Positions 9,005-17,229 of a stretch of 64,000 bases of DNA are shown piece after piece. The translations under genes and the position numbers were made by a program. The DNA comes from Saccharopolyspora ipomoeae (GTDB lineage Bacteria > Actinomycetota > Actinomycetes > Mycobacteriales > Pseudonocardiaceae): contig NZ_JASAOF010000011.1 of the NCBI RefSeq assembly GCF_029952525.1, positions 62,001 to 126,000 on the forward strand. Reading direction: 5' to 3'. The stretch's first letter is position 1, and every line of letters starts with the position of its first letter. The notes under the pieces are model-generated. The model worked only from the letters and a program-made list of their open reading frames with translations, was not told where the DNA came from and did no database searches.

Positions 9005-9265
9005 ATGCGCGGTTGCTCGTGCCGAACTGGAGAACGCGGGCGGCGGGTGGAGCGATCTCCGGGAACCGACGTCTACGCGACGGTTCTCTCGGCGACGTCA
9101 GGACGCCGCTGCCGAGCGCCAAGCCAGAACGGCTGACCAGCGACCTGCAGGTTCGCCACGAGCCAGGTGAGAGAGCGGCGGAAACAAGAATTCACCCGGC
9201 GAACCGGGTGAATGGTGCGCGTGTCCGAGGGGGAGTTGCGCACCATCCATCCGCCTTCTGCGGTT
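9005..9265 (+). mobile_element. Recombinase 3' remnant with two-armed att-like site
   Basis: The translated fragment PSAKPERLTSDLQVRHEPGERAAETRIHPANRVNGARVRGG matches the C-terminal end of actinomycete serine recombinases and is a degraded relative of 12457-12720. It runs directly into an att-like site: left arm gggtgaatggtgcgc (9206-9220), 17-bp spacer gtgtccgagggggagtt, and right arm gcgcaccatccatcc (9238-9252). The two arms are 13/15 inverted repeats. The remaining 8879-9481 sequence shows no other gene; a leader for the SDR at 9482 occupies its right end. Confidence 0.7.
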
Positions 9266-9481
9266 GCACTTGGCTGCTGGCGGCCAGGTAATTTCGGCGC
9301 CTTCGAGACGATCAATCGCGGAGCGAGTTCACGCGAGATCTCCCATACGCGTTGCCTATGGCCGGAGTAGGGCATCGCTCATTGTCGGCGCCCCGCACGA
9401 GCGCTTTGACTCAGTGGATGACAGGGCGTCCGCGAGGCAACAGCGCCTGGCGGGCTCGTGCGGATGGAGAGGGGTGCGGTG

Positions 9482-10255
9482 ATGGGTGCTGACCTGACCG
9501 GCAAGGTCGTCCTGCTGACGGGTGCGACCGGTGATATCGGCGTTGCGTACACCATGGCGTTGACCGGGCAGGGGGCGAACGTGGTGGCCACCGACCTGGA
9601 CGGCTTCTCCGAAACGGGTCGGGAGATCGCGGAGAAGGCCACGGCGCAAGGTGCGGGTCAAGCTGTTTTCGCCGGTTGCGACATCACGTCGGACGAAGAC
9701 CTGCAGCGCGTGGTGGACCTGGCCGGTGAGCGGTTCGGCGGCCTGGATTGCCTGGTCAACAACGCGGCGATCTACCGGACGCTGGGGCCGAAGAGGACGC
9801 TCACGGAGCTGACCAACGACGAGTGGGACCTCGTGCTCCGCGTCAACGTTCGCGGTTGCTGGCAGTCGATCCGCGCCGTTGCCCCCGCCATGCGGGAGCG
9901 GGGTGGCGGGCGGATCGTCAACATCGCCTCCGTCGTGTCCCGGACCGGGGCGGCCGGTTTCGCGCACTACGTGGCGTCCAAGGCGGCGGTCGAGGGTTTG
10001 ACCCGCGCCGCGGCGCGCGAGCTGGGGCCGGAGGGCATCGCGGTGAACGCGGTCTCGCCCGGCTTGGTCGACGACGCGGCTTCTCGCGACATCAACGATG
10101 CGAACTACTTGGAACGCATGAAGACCACGCGTTCCGTGCCGCGTTCCATGGAACCCGAGGACCTGGTCGGTGCGGTGGTGTGGTTGTGCGGCGACGGCAG
10201 CGGTTTCGTGACCGGGCAGACGATCGTGGTGGACGGCGGAGGGGTGTTCGTGTGA
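9482..10255 (+). CDS. SDR family oxidoreductase
   Basis: Short-chain dehydrogenase of 257 aa starting at ATG 9482; an in-frame ATG at 9458 would only add eight non-conserved residues. The cofactor motif is LTGATGDIG, the NNAA motif is present, and the catalytic pair is YVASK near residue 168. The C-terminus is VTGQTIVVDGGGVFV. The aspartate in VVATDLDG suggests NAD(H). Its stop overlaps the start of the UbiX-like gene (TGATG), implying translational coupling. The two probably act on the same, perhaps aromatic or unsaturated acid, substrate; this is inferred from gene order. Confidence 0.88.
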   Translation: MGADLTGKVVLLTGATGDIGVAYTMALTGQGANVVATDLDGFSETGREIAEKATAQGAGQAVFAGCDITSDEDLQRVVDLAGERFGGLDCLVNNAAIYRTLGPKRTLTELTNDEWDLVLRVNVRGCWQSIRAVAPAMRERGGGRIVNIASVVSRTGAAGFAHYVASKAAVEGLTRAAARELGPEGIAVNAVSPGLVDDAASRDINDANYLERMKTTRSVPRSMEPEDLVGAVVWLCGDGSGFVTGQTIVVDGGGVFV

Positions 10256-10875
10256 TGCGTCCCGACGAGTTCCCACCTCGCATCGTCGTCGGCATCACCG
10301 GTGCGTCCGGTGCGATCTACGGGATCCGCGCGCTGGAGCTGCTCGCACAGTTGGGAGTCGAAACGCACCTGGTGCTCACCCGCGCGGCGCGGGCGACCTT
10401 GGCGCAGGAGACGTCCTGGACGGCCGCGGACGCGCGGGAGCGGGCGTCGGTGACGCACTCGGAGCACGATCTGGGGGCCGCGATCGCGAGCGGGTCGTTC
10501 CCGGTCGACGGAATGCTCGTCGCGCCGTGCAGCGTCAAGACCTTGTCGGCGATCGCCAACAGCTTCGACGACAACCTGCTGGTGCGCGCTGCTGATGTGA
10601 CGTTGAAGGAGCGCAGGCCCCTGGTGCTGATGTTGCGCGAGACACCGCTGCACCCCGGGCACATCCGGTTGATGGCGCAGGCCGCCGAAGCTGGAGCGGT
10701 GCTGATGCCGCCCGTGCCGGCGTTCTACACCCAGCCCTCGTCGATCGACGAGATGGTCACCCACACCGTCGCTCGCGCGCTGGACGCCCTGTCGTTGCCA
10801 CACCCGCACGCGACCCGGTGGTCCGGAGAGCGGAGCTCGTCGTCGGCTACCGAGCAGCGGTCTGTTCGCGCATGA
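10255..10875 (+). CDS. ubiX: UbiX family flavin prenyltransferase
   Basis: Protein of 206 aa. The motif GITGASGAIYG near residue 12, the segment CSVKTLSAIANSFDDNLLVRAADVTLKERRPLVLMLRETPLHPGHI and the tail MPPVPAFYTQP are the hallmarks of UbiX/Pad1-type flavin prenyltransferases. Those enzymes make prenylated FMN, the cofactor of UbiD decarboxylases. No UbiD is visible in this window, so its partner must be elsewhere or was lost when the region was rearranged just downstream. It starts within the stop codon of the preceding SDR gene. The extra 15-20 C-terminal residues are polar and not conserved. Confidence 0.9.
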   Translation: MRPDEFPPRIVVGITGASGAIYGIRALELLAQLGVETHLVLTRAARATLAQETSWTAADARERASVTHSEHDLGAAIASGSFPVDGMLVAPCSVKTLSAIANSFDDNLLVRAADVTLKERRPLVLMLRETPLHPGHIRLMAQAAEAGAVLMPPVPAFYTQPSSIDEMVTHTVARALDALSLPHPHATRWSGERSSSSATEQRSVRA

Positions 10876-10882
10876 TGTCGGC

Positions 10883-11200
10883 ATGGAGCTCCACCAACTG
10901 CGCTACGTGCTCGCGGTCGCGCGCGCCGGGAGCTTCAGCCGAGCGGCCGAGGACCTCTACCTGGCCCAGCCGTCGTTGTCGGTTCAGATCCGCAAGCTCG
11001 AGAAGGAGCTCGGCATCGCCCTCTTCGACCGGCTGGGCCGCAGGGTGGTGCTCACCGCGGCCGGTGAGGAGTTCGTCGCCCACGTCCAGCAGGCGTTGGC
11101 GCACCTCGACCGGGCGCGGGCGGGCGCCGCCGCCGTGCGCAGCCTGCAAGGTGGGCGGGTGTCGATCGGCGTGCTGCCCAGCGTCGGCGCCGGGCTGATG
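10883..11200 (+). pseudogene. Truncated LysR-type regulator
   Basis: The N-terminal helix-turn-helix of a LysR regulator is intact (MELHQLRYVLAVARAGSFSRAAEDLYLAQPSLSVQIRKLEKELG, then LFDRLGRRVVLT), and the start of the linker reaches about VSIGVLPSVGAG. After about 11200 the frame runs antisense through the 3' part of the Fur gene and stops at 11284. About 190 residues of effector-binding domain are therefore missing. It begins 7 bp after ubiX, so it was likely the regulator of the SDR-ubiX pair. A truncated HTH-only protein could in principle still bind DNA, but loss of function is the simplest reading. Confidence 0.8.
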
Positions 11201-11209
11201 CGGTGCGAC

Positions 11210-11654
11210 TGCGTGTGGAGGCTGCTGCCTCGTCGTGATGGATCTGCGTCGTGCAGCTGGGGCACTGGCCGGCGATCTCGATGACGACTTCCACACCGGT
11301 GAATCCGTGGGCGTCAGCGACGCTGGCGGCCCAGTCCTCGACGAAGGTCACCGACACGGGGACGTGTCGTCGGCATTCGCGGCAGATCAGGTGGTAACCG
11401 AGTCCGTCGGCGGGCGCGATGCTGAACAGCTGCGTGCCGTCGGTGTCGGGCATGGTGTGCGCGAGTCCGAACTCGACGAAGGTGTGCAGCGCGCGGTAGA
11501 CGGTGGACAGGCCGATTCGCTCGCCGGTTGAGCGGATCGCCAGGTGCAGTGACTGGGCGCTGACGAAACCGCGCGTTCGCGACAGCGCTCGGAGGACGGC
11601 TCGTTGTTGTGGAGTGGTGGCGTGGCTGACAAGCGAGCTCGCGTTTGCTGGCAT
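11210..11654 (-). pseudogene. Fur/Zur-family regulator with lost native C-terminus
   Basis: The N-terminal domain is well preserved: TPQQRAVLRALSRTRGFVSAQSLHLAIRSTGERIGLSTVYRALHTFVEFGLAHTM. It is followed by the metal-binding dimerisation domain with YHLICRECRRHVPV and GQCPSC, typical of Zur. The normal protein should end near residue 140. Here the frame continues as a basic low-complexity tail to residue 200 (to 11052), antisense to the truncated LysR gene. Native coding therefore stops near 11210-11240 at a rearrangement junction. The core including both CxxC pairs appears complete, so activity might persist despite the abnormal tail. The WD40 gene next to it supports a former zinc-homeostasis locus. 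Confidence 0.65.
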
Positions 11655-11691
11655 GACACGCGATTCCGATCACCTCGACGTGGTGGGGGAG

Positions 11692-11733
11692 CGCGGCGGA
11701 GAGGCCGCAGGGTGGGGCGTCCTCTCCGCCGCG
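11692..11733. terminator. Hairpin between WD40 remnant and Fur gene
   Basis: A perfect 13-bp inverted repeat (CGCGGCGGAGAGG and complement) has a 16-nt loop. It lies just downstream of the reverse-strand WD40 gene and just upstream of the Fur-type gene. It lacks a T-run but is the strongest secondary structure in the gap and probably ends WD40 transcription. Confidence 0.6.
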
Positions 11734-11768
11734 TTGCGCGGGCCCGGGTGGCCGTCAGGGCCCGCTGC

Positions 11769-12445
11769 TCAGGCGACGGCGAGAGCGTCGATGCGCCCGG
11801 ATCGTCGTGCGGTGTAGGCGGTGTCCCGGTCGGTGGTGATCGCGGTGACCGGGTCCTCATCGCGTGCTCCGCCGACGGGGCGCAGCTCGTCGCCGGGCCC
11901 GGTGGAGGGGTCGATCCGCCACACGAGCACGGTGCCGTCGGTGTCGCCGCTGATCAGGGTGCGGCGGTCGCCGGGGAGCCACGCGAAGGCCGTGACCGAC
12001 GCCTGGTGGCCGGTGCAGACGACTCCGGCGCGGCCGGTCGGGCCGGGGCCGGAGAAGTCCCAGCAGGTGAGGACTTCGGCTGATTCGCAGGCCATCCAGC
12101 GTCCGCTGTCCTCGAAGGCCAGGTGGGAGACGGTGGCCGGGAAACCGTGCATCTCGAAGTCCGCGCTGTCGCCGACCTTCCAGCCGTGCAGCGTGGCGTC
12201 CTGGCTGCCGCCGACGATCCAGCGGCCGTTCGGCGCGGCCGCCAAACCGGAGATCGCGCCGGGAGCGGCCAGGGTGTTGGTGATCCGATCGGTCTCGGGT
12301 TCGAAAATCGTCACGCCCTGGTAGGCCGAGGCCGCCACCCGCAACCGGCCGCGCGGCCACAGCACGTTGGTCACGGTGCTCGCCAGCTGTTCGGAGCTCC
12401 ACCGGACCGCGATCGGTGCCGGAGTCGACCCCGCCGCGCTGACCG
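11769..12445 (-). pseudogene. WD40 repeat protein, N-terminally truncated
   Basis: About 220 residues of WD40 propeller remain, with blades such as GAISGLAAAPNGRWIVGGSQDATLHGWKV, VSHLAFEDSGRWMACESAEVLTCWDF and GHQASVTAFAWLPGDRRTLISGDTDGTVLVWRI. The C-terminus is complete. The 5' end disappears at about 12440, where recombinase sequence on the other strand begins, so half or more of the propeller and the native start are missing. Proteins of this kind are often found with Zur and a CobW-like GTPase in actinobacterial zinc-starvation loci. The adjacent Fur-type gene fits that; the GTPase is absent here. Confidence 0.75.
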
Positions 12446-12740
12446 ACGTGATCAACAACGCTCAGTCAGAACGCGCCGCGGCTCGCGCCGAACTGGAGAA
12501 CACACCGGCGACGAGTGCAGCGATCTCCGAGGCGGAGGTCTACGCGATGGTCGATTCCCTCGGCGATGTCGGCGCGGCGCTGTCGAGCGCAAAGCCCGAG
12601 CGGCTGGCCAGCCTCTACGAGTCCGTTGACCTGCAGGTTCGGTACGAGCCGGGTGAGAGAGCTGCCGAAATAAAAATTCACCCGGCGAACCGGGTGAATA
12701 GTGTGCGTGTCCGAGGGGGGACTCGATCCCCCATATGCGT
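12446..12740 (+). mobile_element. Serine recombinase C-terminal remnant ending in att-like site
   Basis: The frame encodes ELENTPATSAAISEAEVYAMVDSLGDVGAALSSAKPERL and then LQVRYEPGERAAEIKIHPANRVNSVRVRGGT. This is the very C-terminal part of a large serine recombinase; no catalytic domain is present. The final codons overlap the att-like arm gggtgaatagtgtgc (12692-12706) and a sequence whose complement reads as a tRNA-Leu-type T-arm and acceptor strand (12708-12732). It has replaced the 5' end of the WD40 gene. Codon reading is intact over 90 residues, so this scar is younger than the one at 9.0 kb. Confidence 0.75.
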
Positions 12741-13400
12741 GCAATTTCCCGTGTTTGGGGAAATCACACCAAAACTATAGCAGTCGGTGGTGTGTCCTGG
12801 TACGAGTTTGCGTGGCTGGGTGCGGGGAGTCGACCGGTGGGTTTTGTGGGCGTGTTGCGGGCAGTGTCTTGCCGCGCTCGGGGGTCTGATCGTGGGTGTC
12901 TGGTGTGCGGCTGTTCGGGTGGTGTCGGCGGTACGGCGTCATGGGGGCTGTGTGCCGACGTTCCAGGACTGCTTGGTCAGTGGTCCGGACGGAAGGTGCG
13001 CGACGGGCGAGTCAGAGGGGACCGGCCAGTCAGGGCGAGCCCGGTATGGCCGTGGTGGACGGCGGCGTCGGGAAGCCGAGTGTGCCACGCTGGCCTCTCA
13101 TCAATGAGCCTGCCCAGCGAATGGCTTGGTGCAGTGTGCTCCGAGCGTGATGGTGTCGCACCCCAGCAGCCATGAACACCAGTCGTACGGCCTCGGACCC
13201 AGTACCGTGGGCCGGATTTCCGACGCTTCTCGGTCGCGGAATTATCGAGGGCCTTTGCGTCAGAATCCCGGTTTACCTCGGTGCTGATGGCCTGGCGTGC
13301 GGAAGCTGTCCCTTTGCTCGGCATTATTCGCCCGGGTGTTGGCGGCGGTGGTCGGTGTTTCCGATGTGATTTGCGCCGGTGATCGCTGTGCCGTTCTCGA
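12741..13400. other. Gene-free stretch containing a diverged copy of the recombinase upstream region
   Basis: No convincing coding region is seen here; open frames on both strands lack conserved motifs. The part 12895-13000 is clearly related to 33180-33290, the sequence just before the intact recombinase gene. Both share cggct.ttcgggtggtg, cgtcatgggggc and gccgacgttccag.actgcttggtca. The remnant therefore holds the front of an element whose recombinase body was deleted. From 13100 to 13400 nothing is recognisable. Confidence 0.55.
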
Positions 13401-13410
13401 GTCCCGCCCG

Positions 13411-13458
13411 GACTGTCTCATCCTGGTACGGATCGGACGCGGGCCACCGCCATACGGT
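13411..13458 (+). promoter_or_regulatory. Conserved activator-type promoter, copy 1 (operon A)
   Basis: The motif GACTGTCTCATCCTGGTACG at 13411-13430 is followed after exactly 22 bp by the -10-like hexamer TACGGT (13453-13458). The same motif with the same spacing is found at 22805 and 31659. No good -35 box lies at the normal distance, which fits an activator-dependent promoter. It is on the strand of the LLM monooxygenase operon, with a leader of about 230 nt. The neighbouring AcoR/MimR-like protein is the best candidate binder. Confidence 0.65.
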
Positions 13459-13694
13459 CGATCCCATGCTTCCACAGCACGTCCAACGACGGGCACACGA
13501 CAGGTGCAGCGATACCGGAGAGCGCACCGGTGTCGCCGTCGACGCGGCACCCGTCCTGATGCGGTGGCGCTCAGCCGTCGCTGGTTTTCGGTAGGGCGAG
13601 GCTGCACAAGGCCTTGCGCAGGAAACGAAATAGGAATTGTCGAAAATGCCGCTCATGTCGGCAATAAAACCGATCTGCAGGAGTGCGATTCACG

Positions 13695-14879
13695 ATGAAG
13701 GACATTCTCTTCCATCTGCCCGTCGTTGGGAGTTATGATCAGCTCAAGCGCGGGTTCTCCGGTATTAATGACCGGAATTACCAGAACATGCTCTGGCAGA
13801 TTTCTGAGCAGTCGAAGCTGGCGGATGAGCTGGGGTTCTGGGGCGTCGCCTTCACGGAGCACCACTTCCACATCGAAGGCTTCGAGGAATCCAACAACCC
13901 GATCTTGCTGGACCTCTACATCGGCATGCAGACCCAGCGTCTGCGGGTCGGCCAGATGGCGAACGTGCTGCCGTTCCAGAACCCGATCCGGCTCGCCGAG
14001 GACATCGCGATGCTGGATCACATGACGCGTGGCCGGGCGTTCACGGGTATCGCTCGTGGGTATCAGAAGCGTTGGGCCGATGTTCTGGGCCAGGGCTATC
14101 ACGTGGGCGCGACCGGCTCGGACAAGTCGAAGCAGGACAACGCCAACCGTGCGCGCTTCGTCGAGCACTGGGAGATCATGAAGAAGCTCTGGACCGAGCG
14201 CACGGTCTCGATCCAGACGGAAAACTGGCAGATTCCGCCGGCGGACGTCCACTTCGGGCACGAGGCGGTCAATCAGTACGGCACCGGGCTCGACGAGAAC
14301 GGCATGGTCAAAGAGGTCGGCATCGCCCCCAAGCCGCACCAGAACCCGTATCCTCCGGTGTTCCAGCCGTTCAGCTTCAGCGAGGAATCGTTCCGGTTCT
14401 GCGCTCGCGAGGGCATCGTGCCGATCGTCATGAACACCGACCCGACGATCATCAACCAGCTGATGGACGTCTACCAGGAGGAAGCCGAAGCCTCCGGCCA
14501 CGGTGCGCTTAAGCGTGGTGAGCGGGTTGGGATCTTCCGGGACGTTCTCCTCTCGCGCGACGCCGACGAGGCCCACTACTGGGCCGAGCGCGGCAACGGA
14601 TTTGTCTTTCCGGCCTGGTTCGGTCCGGTCGGCTTCTCAGAGGTGTTCCGCAATAAAGGCGAGACGGGCTCGATCGGGTCGGACTACGCGACGCTGCGGG
14701 ACCGCGGTTTCGAGTTCGTCGGTACTCCGGACGACGTCAACCGTCACATCGAGAAGATGGTCAACCAGCATGGACCCGAGTACTTGGTTCACTTCCAGCA
14801 CTCCGGGCCGAAGCCGCACGACGTCCAGATGCGGAGCCACGAGCTCTACATGACCGAGGTCGCCCCCAACTGGTTCTGA
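13695..14879 (+). CDS. LLM class flavin-dependent oxidoreductase (bacterial luciferase-like monooxygenase)
   Basis: Protein of 394 aa with the F420/FMN luciferase-like TIM barrel: ADELGFWGVAFTEHHFH near residue 45, then MQTQRLRVGQMANVLPFQNPIRLAEDIAMLDHMTRGRAFTGIARGY, the classic barrel segment. The late motif FEFVGTPDDVNRHIEKM matches the family's C-terminus. ATG 13695 has AGGAG 11 nt upstream; an in-frame GTG at 13683 overlaps that Shine-Dalgarno and is less likely. A flavin reductase and a RibBA gene downstream strongly suggest that it uses reduced FMN to oxygenate the substrate. It is the first gene of operon A. The exact reaction (hydroxylation, Baeyer-Villiger or C-N/C-S cleavage) cannot be told. 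Confidence 0.92.
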   Translation: MKDILFHLPVVGSYDQLKRGFSGINDRNYQNMLWQISEQSKLADELGFWGVAFTEHHFHIEGFEESNNPILLDLYIGMQTQRLRVGQMANVLPFQNPIRLAEDIAMLDHMTRGRAFTGIARGYQKRWADVLGQGYHVGATGSDKSKQDNANRARFVEHWEIMKKLWTERTVSIQTENWQIPPADVHFGHEAVNQYGTGLDENGMVKEVGIAPKPHQNPYPPVFQPFSFSEESFRFCAREGIVPIVMNTDPTIINQLMDVYQEEAEASGHGALKRGERVGIFRDVLLSRDADEAHYWAERGNGFVFPAWFGPVGFSEVFRNKGETGSIGSDYATLRDRGFEFVGTPDDVNRHIEKMVNQHGPEYLVHFQHSGPKPHDVQMRSHELYMTEVAPNWF

Positions 14880-14891
14880 GCCGCGCGGATC

Positions 14892-14921
14892 GGCGCCCTG
14901 TCACTGCGGTGCCGGGGCGCC
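14892..14921. terminator. Small inverted repeat between first and second gene of operon A
   Basis: GGCGCCC and GGGCGCC form a 7-bp stem with a 16-nt loop immediately after the monooxygenase gene. It could stabilise the monooxygenase mRNA or partly terminate, giving more of this product than of the downstream dehydrogenases. There is no T-run. Confidence 0.4.
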
Positions 14922-14952
14922 GGAAGCATCCAGTCCGTCCAAGGGAGGAATC

Positions 14953-15810
14953 ATGGGAAGGTTGATCGGTAAGACGGCGCTGGTCACCGGCGCCGCTCGC
15001 GGACAAGGTCGATCGCACGCACTCACGCTCGCGCAGCACGGCGCGGACGTGGTTGCGATCGACATTGGTACCGACGTCGCGACGGTCCCGTATCCGCAGG
15101 GACGAGAAGGACAACTCGAGTCACTTGCGGAAGAGATCGAAGCGCTCGGACGCGGTGCGCTGACGCGTGTGTGCGATGTCAGATCGTCTGAGGGGCTGTC
15201 GGAACTCGTAGGCGATGCGATCGCCGAGTTCGGACAGCTGGACATCGTCGTCGCCAATGCGGGCGTCTGGAACCTGGGCCGCTTGTGGGAAATCTCCGAA
15301 GGGGAGTGGCACGACGTCGTCGACGTCAACCTCACCGGAGCCTGGCGAACGATCAAGGCGGTCGCCCCGCACATGATCGAGCGTAGAACCGGATCGATCG
15401 TGCTTGTCTCCTCCATCAACGGTCTTGAAGGTGGAGACGGCTACGCCCACTACACCGCAGCCAAGCACGGCGTGCTCGGGCTGATGAAGACCGCGGCACT
15501 GGAACTCGCACCCCACAACGTGCGATGCAACGCGATCTGCCCGGGAATCATCGGCACCGAGATGAACAACTGGCAGGGCGCGCGCAACTTCATGGCCGGT
15601 CACGATCACGGCACCGCCGAAGACAGGCGTTCCGGCGCGGCCCATTGGTCCGCCCTGGCCGGCCGCAACTTGCTCCCGCCGCAATCGACGAGCAACGCGG
15701 TGCTGTGGCTCGCTTCGGAGGAGACGTCCGATGTCACCGGAGTCGCTCTGCCCGTCGACGGGGGCCATCTGACGCTTCCCGGGATGAACCCGAACCCCGC
15801 ACCTGCCTAG
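14953..15810 (+). CDS. Mycofactocin-coupled SDR family oxidoreductase
   Basis: SDR of 285 aa with the TGAARGQGRSHA motif at residues 12-23. Together with a long insert after beta-2 (IDIGTDVATVPYPQGREGQ), this marks the mycofactocin-coupled subfamily with tightly bound nicotinamide. The catalytic motif YTAAK is near residue 167, followed by the lengthened substrate loop (NNWQGARNFMAGHDHG). Reoxidation would need mycofactocin, whose biosynthetic genes are not in this window. It lies 73 bp after the LLM monooxygenase and likely oxidises an alcohol produced by it. Its start is preceded by GGGAGGAATC. Confidence 0.9.
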   Translation: MGRLIGKTALVTGAARGQGRSHALTLAQHGADVVAIDIGTDVATVPYPQGREGQLESLAEEIEALGRGALTRVCDVRSSEGLSELVGDAIAEFGQLDIVVANAGVWNLGRLWEISEGEWHDVVDVNLTGAWRTIKAVAPHMIERRTGSIVLVSSINGLEGGDGYAHYTAAKHGVLGLMKTAALELAPHNVRCNAICPGIIGTEMNNWQGARNFMAGHDHGTAEDRRSGAAHWSALAGRNLLPPQSTSNAVLWLASEETSDVTGVALPVDGGHLTLPGMNPNPAPA

Positions 15811-15862
15811 GTGGCGGAACGACGAAATCGCAATCAAGCACGTACCGGAGGGGATCGGCACC

Positions 15863-16696
15863 ATGGGCCGTTTGGAAGGCAAAGTCGCATTCGTCACGGG
15901 CGCCGCCCGCGGGCAGGGCCGCAGTCATGCGGTGCGCCTCGCGGAGGAAGGCGCCGACATCATCGCCGTCGACCTGTGCGACTCGATCCCCTCCGTGAAG
16001 TGCTACGCCCCGGCCAGCGCGGATGATTTGAAGCAAACCGCCGCCGCCGTCGAGTTCACCGGGCGGAGGGTCGTCTCGGCGCGGGTCGATGTTCGAGACG
16101 CCGACGCGCTGACGAGGGCAGTTCGGAACGGGGTCACGGAGTTGGGCCGACTCGACATAGTCGTGGCGAACGCCGGAATCCTCGAACTGGACCCAGTCGC
16201 CGAGGTCCGAGCTGAGAGCTGGCGAGACATCATCGACATCAACCTCACCGGAGTGTGGAACACCGTCCAAGCAGCGTTACCGCACATGACTAGCCAAGGT
16301 ACCGGCGGTTCCATCGTCCTGACGAGTTCGACCGCGGGGCTGAAGGGACTGTCCAACGCCGCTCCTTACACGGCGTCCAAACATGGAGTTGTTGGTCTGA
16401 TGAAGACACTGGCCAAGGAGCTCGGCGAACACTCTATCCGCGTGAACACGGTCAATCCCACCAACGTCGACACAAGCATGATTCAAAACGGACGCGTGTG
16501 GGGACTGTTCGATCCAAGCAACCCAGCCCCGACCAAGGAATCTGCCAGGTCGGCGTTCACCACCGTGAGCGTGTTGCCCGTTCCCTGGGTCGAAACCGCC
16601 GACGTGAGCAACGCCGTGGCCTTCCTCGCTTCGGACGAGGCTCGATACATCACCGGTATCACCATGCCCATTGATGCCGGATTCCTCATCAAATGA
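15863..16696 (+). CDS. Mycofactocin-coupled SDR family oxidoreductase
   Basis: Second SDR of the same subfamily, 277 aa. It shows TGAARGQGRSHA at the N-terminus, an insert after the Asp of beta-2 (VDLCDSIPSVKCYAPASADDL) and the YTASK catalytic motif. The tail ITGITMPIDAGFLIK is typical of the group. It is related to but clearly diverged from the preceding gene, so it is an old paralogue rather than a recent tandem copy. It is followed 25 bp later by the flavin reductase. Two such enzymes in series suggest two successive alcohol oxidations or two stereoisomers. Confidence 0.9.
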   Translation: MGRLEGKVAFVTGAARGQGRSHAVRLAEEGADIIAVDLCDSIPSVKCYAPASADDLKQTAAAVEFTGRRVVSARVDVRDADALTRAVRNGVTELGRLDIVVANAGILELDPVAEVRAESWRDIIDINLTGVWNTVQAALPHMTSQGTGGSIVLTSSTAGLKGLSNAAPYTASKHGVVGLMKTLAKELGEHSIRVNTVNPTNVDTSMIQNGRVWGLFDPSNPAPTKESARSAFTTVSVLPVPWVETADVSNAVAFLASDEARYITGITMPIDAGFLIK

Positions 16697-16721
16697 CCTG
16701 CCGGAAAGGGGTTTCTGCCCG

Positions 16722-17222
16722 ATGAGCACCACACCAGCAGTCACTCACGACGAGTTCCGCGCGGTCATGGGTTCGATCGCCACGCCCGTGGCAGTCGTAT
16801 CGGCCTTCGACCGCGACCGGCCGCACGGCACCACTGTGAGCGCCTTCATGTCCCTGTCCAAGGAACCACCGATGACCGTTGTGTCCCTCGACCGATCATC
16901 GGACCTGCTCCGCTACATCGATGATGCGCAACAGTTCGGGATCAACGTGCTAGCGGCTCACCAGTCAGCCATCGCAACCGCTTTCGCGCGCAAAGGCACC
17001 GACAAGATGGCCGAACTCGCGTGGATCGTCGATTCTGGACTACCCCGGATCGACGACACCAGCGGCTGGATCGCGTGCGACGTCGCGAAAATGGTCGACG
17101 GGGGCGATCACGTCCTCGTGCTCGGTGACGTCGTGTCATTGGACCACGCACCGTATCCGCCATTGGTCTACCACCAAGGCACCTTCGGCTCACATACCCC
17201 GATGGCGACTCAAAACAGCTGA
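16722..17222 (+). CDS. Flavin reductase family protein
   Basis: Protein of 166 aa matching the FMN-binding flavin reductase domain. It has FRAVMGSIATPVAVVSAFDRDRPHGTTVSAFMSLSKEPPMTVVSL near the N-terminus, then FGINVLAAHQ, and the C-terminal PLVYHQGTFG. ATG 16722 has GGAAAGGGG at about 10 nt. It should reduce free FMN with NAD(P)H and hand it to the LLM monooxygenase encoded three genes upstream, forming a two-component monooxygenase. Position in the same operon supports the pairing; the specific partner is inferred. Confidence 0.92.
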   Translation: MSTTPAVTHDEFRAVMGSIATPVAVVSAFDRDRPHGTTVSAFMSLSKEPPMTVVSLDRSSDLLRYIDDAQQFGINVLAAHQSAIATAFARKGTDKMAELAWIVDSGLPRIDDTSGWIACDVAKMVDGGDHVLVLGDVVSLDHAPYPPLVYHQGTFGSHTPMATQNS

Positions 17223-17229
17223 GGTAACG

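Noticed and set aside
12700..12740. A complete tRNA gene on the reverse strand
   Set aside because: Only a T-arm and acceptor-like 3' part is seen. No D-arm, anticodon arm or matching 5' acceptor strand lies upstream at the right distance.
12790..12810. A fourth copy of the shared promoter motif (tcctggtacga)
   Set aside because: Only the TCCTGGTACG half matches, the GACTGTCTCA half is absent, and no gene follows.
12977..13324. Possible reverse-strand gene in the gene-free stretch
   Set aside because: Its translation is low in conserved motifs and overlaps the repeat shared with the recombinase upstream region.
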